Below, piece by piece: positions 1 to 6,164 of a stretch of DNA of 9,280 nucleotides. The notes beneath the pieces are model-generated. The model did no database searches. It was given only the letters and a program-made list of their open reading frames with translations, and was not told the origin of the DNA. Origin of the DNA: JBEEMU01 sp043778315 (GTDB lineage: Bacteria > Bacteroidota > Bacteroidia > Chitinophagales > Saprospiraceae); assembly GCA_043778315.1 (NCBI GenBank), contig JAYWGJ010000067.1:1-9280 (forward strand), in the 5' to 3' direction. The translations under genes were made by a program, and so were the position numbers. Positions within the stretch are counted from its first letter, which is position 1, and every line of letters starts with the position of its first letter.

Positions 1-683
1 ACGCCTATCGTATAAACCTTTACGCCAAAGGCTTTTGCGATGTTTGCGGCGTTGAGCGGCTGCACATAACCCGCGTTGTTTACGCCGTCGGTGAGCAAAA
101 TCACGACCTTACTTTTTGCCTTACTGTCTTTGATGCGGTTTACGGCGGTCGCCAAACCCATGCCTATCGCCGTGCCGTCTTCTATCTGTCCGCAGCGCAG
201 ATTTGCCAAAAAATGATTCACGACTTCGTGGTCGCTCGTGAGCGGACATTGCGTATAAGCCTCGCCCGAAAACACGACTACGCCGATGCGGTCGAACTCG
301 CGCCGACGCACAAAATCCTGCGCAACGGTCTTGCTCGCCTCCAAACGGTCGGGTTTGAAGTCTTGCGCCAACATAGACGACGACAGGTCTATCGCCATCA
401 TAATATCGATGCCTTCCGCTTTTATTTCCTGCTCGCTGAGGCTGCGCTGTGGTCGCGATAAAGCGATAATCAGACAACCAAATGCGATGATGCGCAGCAA
501 CGGCAAACCAAAATCATACGCGATGCCGCGCCACGAAATAATATTTTTTACGCCTTGTAAAGTGCTGAACCTCAACGGTGTATAACGATTTTCGCGCCGC
601 ATATACAGCCACACGCCGTAGCCCAAAAGCAACGGAAAAAGCAGTAGAAAAGATGGATTGACGAGTTCGAGGTTGTTAAACAT
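1..683 (-). CDS. batA: BatA-type VWA-domain membrane protein (partial, C-terminus outside window)
   Basis: The frame opens at an ATG at 683 and reads without a stop to the window edge, giving 227 complete codons. Residues about 8-27 and 60-76 are hydrophobic and would span the membrane, with a basic stretch (MRREN) between them, as in the N-terminal part of BatA proteins. A von Willebrand A domain follows. Its metal-ion site is visible: D99, S101 and S103 in DLSSS, T171 in EDGTAIG and D199 in LLTDG. BatA proteins are about 330 aa, so roughly the last 100 residues, including the final membrane segment, are missing. In Bacteroidota Bat proteins sit in the inner membrane, in operons with MoxR ATPases and other VWA proteins; they were first linked to aerotolerance but their exact job is unsettled. 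Here the gene starts 21 bases after the stop of a 137-aa gene on the same strand, so the two are probably co-transcribed. Confidence 0.93.
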   Translation of the reverse strand, partial: MFNNLELVNPSFLLLFPLLLGYGVWLYMRRENRYTPLRFSTLQGVKNIISWRGIAYDFGLPLLRIIAFGCLIIALSRPQRSLSEQEIKAEGIDIMMAIDLSSSMLAQDFKPDRLEASKTVAQDFVRRREFDRIGVVVFSGEAYTQCPLTSDHEVVNHFLANLRCGQIEDGTAIGMGLATAVNRIKDSKAKSKVVILLTDGVNNAGYVQPLNAANIAKAFGVKVYTIG

Positions 684-704
684 TAAAGCATTTCAATAAT
701 AATA

Positions 705-1118
705 TTATAAAAGCAATCTTTTCATTCTGATAATTTTGGTGCGGCGTTCCACCGAAAAAATAACCGTTTCCTGCCGCTCGACGTGTTGTAAAAGCAGCAT
801 TGTTTTGTACGCGAAAGCGGCAATTACGGCTTTGTCTTCGTGCATTTCTACGGCGGTTTGCGTTCTGAAATAGAGCAGTTCCGCTACAAAACTGATGCGT
901 TGATGCGACAGTTTTTGGTTGCTCACCAAGTCGTCAAACATCAATTCTGCGTCTATATCGCGCAACTGATTTGCGGTGTACAGCGCAACGCCCGTCAGGG
1001 CTTCGTCGATGTCTAAACGCAGTTCGTCATACTCGAAGTTCTGCATTTTATTCATCAATCGCGCTAACGCAACGGCGTGTTTGGCGAGTTCGCGCTCTAT
1101 AAAATCTTTGCGTACCAT
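705..1118 (-). CDS. Hypothetical helical protein (DUF6483-like) upstream of batA
   Basis: This is a 137-aa frame from ATG at 1118 to a TAA at 705. There is no signal peptide or membrane segment, and the sequence is rich in Leu, Ala, Glu and Arg, so it should be an all-helical cytoplasmic protein. The opening (RKDFIERELAKHAVALARLM) and the closing FSVER..KI..MK..LL pattern remind me of small helical hypothetical proteins of the DUF6483 kind. That is an impression from memory, not a search result. It lies directly ahead of batA with a 21-base gap, where a DUF58 or MoxR gene is more usual, and is probably the first gene of this transcript because a terminator and a candidate promoter lie just upstream. 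Function is unknown. Confidence 0.75.
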   Translation of the reverse strand: MVRKDFIERELAKHAVALARLMNKMQNFEYDELRLDIDEALTGVALYTANQLRDIDAELMFDDLVSNQKLSHQRISFVAELLYFRTQTAVEMHEDKAVIAAFAYKTMLLLQHVERQETVIFSVERRTKIIRMKRLLL

Positions 1119-1149
1119 AGGTTTGGGTGTTACTGTTATTTTATTACCG

Positions 1150-1177
1150 TAAAGGTATGTTTTTTTAGTTGTTTCAA
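1150..1177 (-). promoter_or_regulatory. Candidate promoter of the 137-aa gene and batA
   Basis: Read on the minus strand, TTG at 1177-1175 is followed 17 bases later by TACCTTTA at 1157-1150. This is one mismatch from the Bacteroidota -7 consensus TAnnTTTG, and it sits about 30 bases ahead of the ATG at 1118. It also lies immediately after the terminator at 1178-1214, which is where a new transcript would be expected to begin. The spacing is slightly shorter than usual, so this is a plausible rather than a firm call. Confidence 0.4.
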
Positions 1178-1214
1178 GAAAAAAAATCTACATAAGGCGC
1201 GATGCCCTATGTAG
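1178..1214 (-). terminator. Intrinsic terminator, minus strand
   Basis: The arms CTACATA and TATGTAG (with an inner GGC/GCC pair and a 5-base loop) form a hairpin at 1188-1214. On the minus strand it is followed by ATTTTTTTTC at 1187-1178. It would stop transcription coming from the secreted-protein cluster before the 137-aa gene and batA. Confidence 0.75.
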
Positions 1215-1255
1215 AAAATTAGAAAAATATTGGTGACTTTTGTGGTCAAAAAACT

Positions 1256-1366
1256 TTATTTCACCACCACTTTCGCGGTCGTTTTTCCTTTTTCGCCCGT
1301 AATATCCAAAAAGTAAGTCCCTTGCGGCAAACTCGCTACATTTATTACAATACTTTTTATGCCGAC
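1256..1366 (-). pseudogene. Orphan T9SS type A C-terminal sorting-domain remnant
   Basis: On the minus strand, 36 codons are open between a TAA at 1369-1367 and a TAA at 1258-1256. The translation starts VGIKSIVINVASLPQGTYFL and ends KTTAKVVVK. This is the typical last half of a T9SS type A sorting domain: a beta strand, LPxGxYFL, a beta turn, and a final strand with a basic C-terminus. The YPNP half of the domain is absent, and no start codon or body of a gene precedes it. Upstream, at about 1390-1430 and in a different frame, there is a short Thr/Pro/Ala-rich stretch (NTTAQTPNTAAQP then TAG) that could be what is left of the linker seen ahead of such domains. I read it as the 3' end of a lost secreted-protein gene, possibly another member of the neighbouring paralogue cluster. 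Confidence 0.65.
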
Positions 1367-1389
1367 TTATAATAATATTATTCTACGGC

Positions 1390-1424
1390 TGCGCGGCGGT
1401 GTTTGGTGTTTGCGCGGTGGTGTT
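1390..1424. repeat. Imperfect 14-bp direct repeat (TGCGCGGyGGTGTT)
   Basis: TGCGCGGCGGTGTT at 1390-1403 recurs as TGCGCGGTGGTGTT at 1411-1424, a 21-bp period. On the minus strand it reads as a seven-residue N-T-x-A-Q-x-P repeat, which fits a degenerate Thr/Pro linker of a secreted protein. The palindrome AATAATATTATT at 1371-1382 separates it from the sorting-domain remnant. Confidence 0.4.
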
Positions 1425-1477
1425 CAAATAAAAAAAAGCACCTTTTCGGGGCGGAAAAGGTACTTTTTTTATTTGAA
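1423..1477. terminator. Long bidirectional hairpin terminator
   Basis: TTCAAATA, an A-tract and ACCTTTTC pair with GAAAAGGT, a T-tract and TATTTGAA across a GGGGCG loop. The arms are about 23 bases with one bulged A and one mismatch. The A- and T-tracts flank the GC-richer core on both sides, so it would terminate in either direction. For the minus-strand protease gene ending at 1537 it is the second of two terminators in series. Confidence 0.7.
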
Positions 1478-1483
1478 TATTGT

Positions 1484-1525
1484 AAAAAAATACCTCCTGC
1501 TCTATTGAACGGGAGGTATTTTTTT
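1484..1525. terminator. Hairpin terminator directly after the T9SS protease gene
   Basis: AAAAAAATACCTCC at 1484-1497 is the exact reverse complement of GGAGGTATTTTTTT at 1512-1525, with a 14-base loop. It starts 11 bases after the TAA at 1537-1539 on the minus strand and has a T-tract in both directions. It is the first terminator met by transcripts of the secreted metalloprotease gene. Confidence 0.8.
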
Positions 1526-1536
1526 ATTGTTATGAT

Positions 1537-2763
1537 TTATTCTATTATCAATTTCTCTGTTGCGGCTCTGCCGTTGCTCGTTATACGCACAAAAAATACG
1601 CCTTTGCTACCTTCGGGCAATACTATTTCAGTCATAGACTGTGTAACGTTTTGATTTAAAAATACACGCCCTTGCAAGTCTATGATTTGCAGCACGGTTG
1701 GCGTTGCAGCTTCTACATTCCAGTCGTCGGGTAGTACAATCATTACGCGGTCGTGCGTCGGGTTCGGGTAAAGTGTAAGGCGAGTACGCTCGGCAGGGCT
1801 TGGTGGCACAAATAATATCGCTTCTTCTGTGGCTGTTACCTCAGTAGCGGTAGCAACTGATGGCGTAGGCGGCGCGGTACTTGCGGTATTTGGTGGATTT
1901 GGTGGTGGCGTAGTCGCCGACGACGAACCCCCGCCCATGGTAGTGCATTGCCATGCACCGTAAACATACTGCGACGGATTGATGGTAATGGTCTGTGCAG
2001 CCGTAGCGGTAAGCGCACCGCTATTGATTCGGACTTTATAGTATCCTGCCGTAAGGCTGTTGCTTAGGTTGGCAGATGTGACGGTATTACTTACGTTACC
2101 GAATGGAGCAGTAGTAATCCAAGCCGTAGTAGTGGTATTTGTTGTGGTATTGATAAGGTCAAAAGTAGCCGTTTTTGTACCTGTTATACCAAAATAGTTG
2201 TATCTAATCGTTACGTTTTGCGGCAGCTCGTGCTGACAATAAATAGGCGACGCGCCGTAATTATTTATAGGATAAATTTTGCTGATGAATAATTTTGGGT
2301 TGCAGTTCGGGTGAACCACAATGCTATCGGTAATGGTAGTGCTGCCGTTGGCATCGGTGAGTTTGTAGTTTACCGCTACGCGGACAGGCACAGTGCTACC
2401 GTTGAGTATTTTGCGCAGCAGCAGCGTATTGCCACTTTCTACGCAAGTAGGGCAACCCGACACACTGCATACGCCACCTTGCACCGAGAAGAAAGTGGCA
2501 GGGTTGATGTAATACGAGGTATCGGAAGGCGTTTTGTAGCAGACGGACGGGAGCGGTTGCAGCCATTTGACGCAGTTTCTGGTCTTGCTTCCTACGATAG
2601 TCGTCACATTAGACAATAACGTAAAATTGGCAGCCGTAGCGCGACAGCGCACCTGTATGGAGTCGCCAAACATATTGCCTACGCCACACGGGTCAATATT
2701 CGTAATCCCTAATCGCGAAGAACCGTAATACCTAAAACTACCGTTATTAGGCGATATAGTCGT
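1537..2763 (-). CDS. C-terminal part of the metalloprotease: Ig-like repeats, Pro/Thr linker, T9SS sorting domain
   Basis: 408 codons from just after the internal TGA to TAA at 1537-1539. The first ATG is at 2673 (MFGDSIQVRC). The 30 codons between it and the TGA carry on the same repeat (TTISPNNGSFRYYG, ITNIDPCGVGN), so 2673 is not a natural start. The body is a beta-rich, Thr/Ser/Asn-rich region with scattered Cys, followed by a linker of Pro, Thr and Ala (TTPPPNPPNTASTAPPTPS). The last ~83 residues are a T9SS type A sorting domain: LTLYPNPTHDRVMI, LQIIDLQGRVF, GVFFVRI, and the basic tail ATEKLIIE. That domain directs export through the outer membrane and is normally removed and replaced by a surface anchor. 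Composition differs from the 5' part of the same gene: 1861-1920 has 37 G/C in 60. Confidence 0.8.
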   Translation of the reverse strand, partial: TTISPNNGSFRYYGSSRLGITNIDPCGVGNMFGDSIQVRCRATAANFTLLSNVTTIVGSKTRNCVKWLQPLPSVCYKTPSDTSYYINPATFFSVQGGVCSVSGCPTCVESGNTLLLRKILNGSTVPVRVAVNYKLTDANGSTTITDSIVVHPNCNPKLFISKIYPINNYGASPIYCQHELPQNVTIRYNYFGITGTKTATFDLINTTTNTTTTAWITTAPFGNVSNTVTSANLSNSLTAGYYKVRINSGALTATAAQTITINPSQYVYGAWQCTTMGGGSSSATTPPPNPPNTASTAPPTPSVATATEVTATEEAILFVPPSPAERTRLTLYPNPTHDRVMIVLPDDWNVEAATPTVLQIIDLQGRVFLNQNVTQSMTEIVLPEGSKGVFFVRITSNGRAATEKLIIE

Positions 2764-2766
2764 TCA
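2764..2766 (-). other. In-frame TGA at an expected Trp position
   Basis: Plus-strand TCA, read as TGA on the minus strand. The context is SWERSVNKGVT-TGA-TTISPNNG, which matches the W-x-x-S-x-x-G-x-x-W-x-x-I repeat of bacterial Ig-like domains. A single G-to-A change from TGG would produce it. Confidence 0.8.
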
Positions 2767-3993
2767 TGTTACGCCTTTATTGACGCTCCGCTCCCACGAG
2801 TAGGTAGTCGTGATACTACTATCGATACCTATCGCCGTTACATATTTTTGTATGCCGTCGGGTGGCAATATAATTCTATTCGGGTTAATATTGAGGCTAC
2901 CCAAAGCGATGCTCATACCCGTCGTATCTGACTGCAAAGTATCTAGTGCGCAAGGATTTTTGAGGTAATAGCGTATTTTGATGCGATTGACATTGGCGGG
3001 GATTTTGGAGGGTACTAAGTATGCACCAGTTGATCCTACAAGACACCCATTACAAATGGTTGGTTCTATTACTTTAAAAAAGCCACCCTTGGGATACGAA
3101 AAGGGATTTATATTAAAAGGTGGTGCGGTACGAGCAATGGGAGGAAGCGGTTTAATGCTCGGCAGTCCATTAGTATATATGACGGTGTAGAGCGTAGTAT
3201 CTTTCAATGCGCCATTCGTTACTACGCAACGTACTTTTGCACCGTTTTTGATAAAACCTTTTTTTAGCTTAGCACTTACCGTGGTCGCGTTGCCAATTTG
3301 CGTTGCCAAAGGCACGGCATCGTTTACGCCATCGTCCAAACTAATTTGCCACTGATAGGTATTGCCTACCTTCGTGTTTTGTACGCTGATAATGGTATCA
3401 ACAGTACACAGTTTAATTTTTAAAGGCGATATACACGAAGAGAGTAAAGTAGTAGTTTCTTCGTATCCTAATATTTGCCACTTTTGTTTTTTGCTTATTT
3501 GTACCACTTTATCACTACCTATTTTTGCATTGTACCCATAAGAAGAGGATAACTTTATTCTATCTGCTGCTGCTACTACATTGGAAAAACTTACTGTCGG
3601 TCCATACATAATGTCATAAAATTCGCTCACGGGCGCGGGCAATTGCTGAACATTTACATAGGAGTGAGACAATCCTAATACATGTCCAATTTCGTGTAAC
3701 ATAGCGCGATAAAAATCTAATTTATCTGCTCCCAATGAATTTATATGATTATACTCCCAATTAGCTCCTTGTGCAATGCGAATATAAGTACCGGCGCGAT
3801 ATGCACGAAACCGTCTATTATCAAATATAAGTTGTTGCCGTGAAGTATTCATAAGAACATTAGCACCTAAAAAGCCCACTAAATCATAGCCGATTACATT
3901 TTTTGTACTTCCCTCGATAGCGGCAGTTTCATAAATGTAAGCTCCATTAGGTAGTTTCTCTAAACTTAAATCAAGTCCTGTATAAGTTTTCCA
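2764..3993 (-). CDS. Middle part of the metalloprotease: zinc active site and Ig-like region
   Basis: 409 codons lie open between the two internal stops. The only obvious independent start is a GTG at 3879, which falls inside the protease fold, so separate translation is unlikely. The zinc motif HEIGHVLGLSH is at 3664-3696: three His ligands and the catalytic Glu (H491, E492, H495, H501 of the reconstructed protein). The Met-turn EFYDIMYG follows with Met520. This spacing is that of matrixin-like metzincins. Further on are Ig-like or adhesive repeats, including TYQWQISLDDG and TYSWERSVNKG, patterns common in large Bacteroidota surface proteins, and several Cys that might pair. The frame ends at TGA 2764-2766, at the second Trp of a W-x-x-S-x-x-x-G-x-x-W pattern. 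Confidence 0.75.
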   Translation of the reverse strand, partial: WKTYTGLDLSLEKLPNGAYIYETAAIEGSTKNVIGYDLVGFLGANVLMNTSRQQLIFDNRRFRAYRAGTYIRIAQGANWEYNHINSLGADKLDFYRAMLHEIGHVLGLSHSYVNVQQLPAPVSEFYDIMYGPTVSFSNVVAAADRIKLSSSYGYNAKIGSDKVVQISKKQKWQILGYEETTTLLSSCISPLKIKLCTVDTIISVQNTKVGNTYQWQISLDDGVNDAVPLATQIGNATTVSAKLKKGFIKNGAKVRCVVTNGALKDTTLYTVIYTNGLPSIKPLPPIARTAPPFNINPFSYPKGGFFKVIEPTICNGCLVGSTGAYLVPSKIPANVNRIKIRYYLKNPCALDTLQSDTTGMSIALGSLNINPNRIILPPDGIQKYVTAIGIDSSITTTYSWERSVNKGVT

Positions 3994-3996
3994 CTA
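3994..3996 (-). other. In-frame TAG inside the protease domain
   Basis: Plus-strand CTA, read as TAG on the minus strand. The context is NAIEAAIL-TAG-WKTYTGLDL, matching the helix of matrixin-like proteases that ends in a Trp followed by T-G. CAG, AAG, GAG, TCG, TTG, TGG or a Tyr codon would each be one base away. Confidence 0.75.
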
Positions 3997-5166
3997 TAGT
4001 ATCGCTGCCTCAATAGCATTTATCACATCATTTTGTCCCACTAAAGATGTATGTAAAGTAAATATAAAGCCTGCACGGCATTTTTGATTGGCTAAGTACA
4101 TATTTATTTTTCGTGTCGCTTGTGTAGTTTCAAGTGTGGTGCCTTCCCAGTTTGATACGTTTAGGACTGAATAACGTACTGTGATAGCAGTATTACTTGT
4201 TATAGAATCTGTTTTTGTATTATTGATAACTCTAACAAAACCACTACCTGCACAACCCGAGCTAGTATTAGGATTATAACCATTCAATATGTAAGACCAC
4301 ACAAGTATTTTAATGCGCGTTCCATCTGTTTTCCACTCTACGATATCAATAGAATCGCAGCCGCGAGTATAAAAATGATTATTATTTAAGTCGTTATTAT
4401 CCGCATCTTTAAACTTAACTTTGCCTTTCATTGAGCCAAACCCCGTACCTATGATGGTGAGTGTATCGCCAATACCTGCATTTTTGACTATGCCAGTAAA
4501 ATTACTTGTTATTGTCATTGCTTTGGGTGTTTTAAAACCCAATCCATTGTTTAAGTTGTTGCCAAAACTTTTTTTTTGATACGTGGAGGACATTTTTAAA
4601 TTTTTGAAAGTAGATAAATAATTTTGAACCTCCTGCCAATTTTTAAAATATAAGCCAAACGGTCCCGCATACTTAATAGTTGTATCTTCCATATCTGCTG
4701 TCGTGAACGCTCCACCCATATTATCTTTACAAAAAAGCTCGAAAGTAAGTGAGTGATAATCATCTAAATTAATTTTGTTTGACACTTTAGTACAGAATAT
4801 TTTGATACCGTCACTAAAAGTACCTCCGTCACCTTGTAGGCTATCGTAAGTACCATCAGGGCGCAATATTCGTCCGCCGAATACTACAACTTTAACATCA
4901 CATGGTTTAAAGCTACCTTTATAAACGTGAGTAACATTAACAGTGTAAGTGGTATAAATAACCTTAGAACCATCTATCAAAGTGTGATAAAACGATTTTC
5001 CACTTTCGGGATAAAATTTACCTTCAAAAATGACAGGGCAGGCATTAAGATAATTAGCCGCAGCTTTTTCTCTCTCTGCTTGAGGACGTGCAGAATAAGG
5101 TTGCGCTTTTACAATTTGTAAACTTAGTAAGAACGCGCAGATAATAATAAGAGTAATTTTTTTCAT
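3994..5166 (-). CDS. N-terminal part of the metalloprotease: signal peptide, N-domain, TIG-like domain
   Basis: 390 codons from ATG at 5166 to the TAG at 3994-3996. I chose this start, not the in-frame ATG at 5247, because MKKITLIIICAFLLSLQIVKA is a standard Sec signal peptide and because the ATG is preceded by an AAACCAAATTTA stretch that the upstream paralogue also has before its start. Cleavage is likely near KA-Q. Residues about 25-230 form a domain shared with the gene at 5219-6031 (VTHxYKGS, LYFxxxxEVxxYLSTxKxxK, YQKKxFG). Residues about 235-340 resemble an IPT/TIG immunoglobulin-like fold (GDTLTIIGTGFGSMKGKVKF). From about 350 the protease domain begins, and the TAG cuts it before its active site. 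Alone, this product would have no catalytic residues and no sorting signal. The region is strikingly AT-rich: 4561-4620 has only 15 G/C in 60. Confidence 0.8.
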   Translation of the reverse strand: MKKITLIIICAFLLSLQIVKAQPYSARPQAEREKAAANYLNACPVIFEGKFYPESGKSFYHTLIDGSKVIYTTYTVNVTHVYKGSFKPCDVKVVVFGGRILRPDGTYDSLQGDGGTFSDGIKIFCTKVSNKINLDDYHSLTFELFCKDNMGGAFTTADMEDTTIKYAGPFGLYFKNWQEVQNYLSTFKNLKMSSTYQKKSFGNNLNNGLGFKTPKAMTITSNFTGIVKNAGIGDTLTIIGTGFGSMKGKVKFKDADNNDLNNNHFYTRGCDSIDIVEWKTDGTRIKILVWSYILNGYNPNTSSGCAGSGFVRVINNTKTDSITSNTAITVRYSVLNVSNWEGTTLETTQATRKINMYLANQKCRAGFIFTLHTSLVGQNDVINAIEAAIL

Positions 5167-5194
5167 GATAAATTTGGTTTTAGTAAAATGTGTA

Positions 5195-5225
5195 TAAATA
5201 TAGAAAATGTTTTTTATATTAGCAA
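5195..5225 (-). promoter_or_regulatory. Candidate promoter of the metalloprotease gene
   Basis: On the minus strand, TTG at 5225-5223 is followed after 20 bases by TATATTTA at 5202-5195, one base off the Bacteroidota TAnnTTTG element and about 29 bases ahead of the ATG at 5166. The TTG lies inside the last codons of the truncated upstream gene. Confidence 0.4.
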
Positions 5226-6031
5226 GTGAGACCTTTCTTTGTCCCAAAGTTTGTCCCTTTTAGTATCAAAGTATCACCGCTACCTGCTACCTTGCTTGTA
5301 CCTGTAAAGTTGCGCGGCAGCGTCATAGCATTGGGGCTAAGATTGATTTTTCCAAGGGATTGGTTTGTAATACTTTCGGTGTAAATATATCGGTCGGGGT
5401 TTAAGTAGCCTTTGCCAAAAGTTTTTTTTTGATACGATAAGGGAAGTTTAATATCTTTATAAGTTGAAAGATAATCATAGACTTCATTTTTAGAAGAAAA
5501 GTATAACTGCTGAAATCCAATATACTTTACAGTTTGGTCAAATTTCAATTCCATACGCGCATCATTATTTAACTCTCCACAGGCGGCTATCAGTTCATAC
5601 GCGCCCTGTTTTTTGTTAGAGGCTTTAAATAGTAGAATGTTTTTACCGTTTGGTAGAAACATTTCAGTACTATGCTCCCATGCCTCTTCATGCTTTTTAC
5701 CATCGGCATCAATGATAGTTCCGCCCGCCGCAACAAAATCGATTAAATTAGTCGTGGTACTACCTTTATAAATATGCGTAACTTCCACTTTATAGGTGGA
5801 GTATATCCAGCCGCCTACACCATAAAACGAAACTGGGGGTATATCCCAACGTGGCTGTGCGTCTGCGATAAGTACCGCGTCATCTATCGCTTTCGCGGAG
5901 AGTTTGAGTCGCTGCTCCAAACTAAGCGTAACGGGCTGCGGATAACGCGGCAGTGGTTTTTTGGTTTGCGCAGCGGCACAAACGGTTTGTAGCAGGGCTA
6001 CAAGGACTAAGAAAATGGCTTTTCTTTTCAT
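5219..6031 (-). CDS. Truncated paralogue of the metalloprotease N-terminus (secreted, function unknown)
   Basis: 270 codons from ATG at 6031 to TAA at 5219. It opens with a Sec signal peptide (MKRKAIFLVLVALLQTVCAAA, cleavage near AAA-Q). The rest aligns by eye with residues 1 to about 255 of the next gene: VEVTHIYKGS against VNVTHVYKGS, NEVYDYLSTYKDIKLPLSYQ against WQEVQNYLSTFKNLK, and GDTLILKGTNFGTKKG against GDTLTIIGTGFGSMKG. The match ends there. Three more residues (LTC) and a stop follow, in the middle of the first strands of the TIG-like domain. It lacks the protease, the repeats and the sorting signal, so as it stands the product would probably remain in the periplasm. The two copies share the AAACCAAATTTA stretch before the start but are otherwise well diverged, so the duplication is old and the 3' loss may be later. 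The stop lies only 52 bases ahead of the next start. Confidence 0.75.
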   Translation of the reverse strand: MKRKAIFLVLVALLQTVCAAAQTKKPLPRYPQPVTLSLEQRLKLSAKAIDDAVLIADAQPRWDIPPVSFYGVGGWIYSTYKVEVTHIYKGSTTTNLIDFVAAGGTIIDADGKKHEEAWEHSTEMFLPNGKNILLFKASNKKQGAYELIAACGELNNDARMELKFDQTVKYIGFQQLYFSSKNEVYDYLSTYKDIKLPLSYQKKTFGKGYLNPDRYIYTESITNQSLGKINLSPNAMTLPRNFTGTSKVAGSGDTLILKGTNFGTKKGLTC

Positions 6032-6130
6032 GGTAAATTTGGTTTTATATTGTTATAAATAATTGGGGAGACAAGGAATAAATGGTGTATTGTATTAGAT
6101 GCGTATAAGGTTGTTTTTGGTGGGTATCGA

Positions 6131-6164
6131 ATAAAAAAAGGCGTGAACCTTACCAAGTTCATCA
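6131..6164 (-). terminator. Intrinsic terminator of the candidate small RNA
   Basis: On the minus strand, AAGG-(TGA)-TGAAC, an 8-base loop and GTTCA-(CG)-CCTT form a hairpin that is followed directly by seven T residues (6139-6133). The tail exists only in this direction, which fixes the RNA strand. Confidence 0.65.

Larger units (their letters stand above)
1537..5166 (-). pseudogene. Secreted T9SS-dependent matrixin-type metalloprotease, interrupted by two in-frame stop codons
   Basis: A single reading frame runs from ATG at 5166 to TAA at 1537-1539: 1,209 codons before the terminal stop, broken only by TAG at 3994-3996 (codon 391) and TGA at 2764-2766 (codon 801). No frameshift is needed, and the protein sense is continuous across both stops. 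The TAG falls inside a protease helix (NAIEAAIL-stop-WKTYTG), and the TGA falls where an Ig-like repeat expects Trp (SWERSVNKGVT-stop-TTIS). Order of parts: signal peptide, N-terminal domain, TIG-like domain, zinc protease, Ig-like repeats, Pro/Thr linker, T9SS sorting domain. If whole, it would be exported by Sec and then by the type IX system to the cell surface or medium, cutting proteins there. As read, it is a nonsense-mutated gene or one needing readthrough. Assembly or base-call error is a third possibility. Confidence 0.8.

Noticed and set aside
121..585. Overlapping open frames on both strands across 121-585
   Set aside because: Shadows of batA: arginine-rich or low-information translations with no domain pattern, while the VWA frame reads through the whole region.
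1403..1654. 83-codon plus-strand frame
   Set aside because: It runs through both terminator hairpins and the 3' end of the sorting domain on the other strand, so it is a chance frame.
2764..3879. GTG at 3879 as the start of an independent protease gene
   Set aside because: The 38 codons upstream (WKTYTG... to GYDL) are clearly the same protease domain and there is no promoter or signal peptide. It is an internal codon.
5167..5247. Earlier in-frame ATG at 5247 as the start of the metalloprotease gene
   Set aside because: It would overlap the end of the upstream paralogue and place 27 residues before a textbook signal peptide. The ATG at 5166 is the better start.
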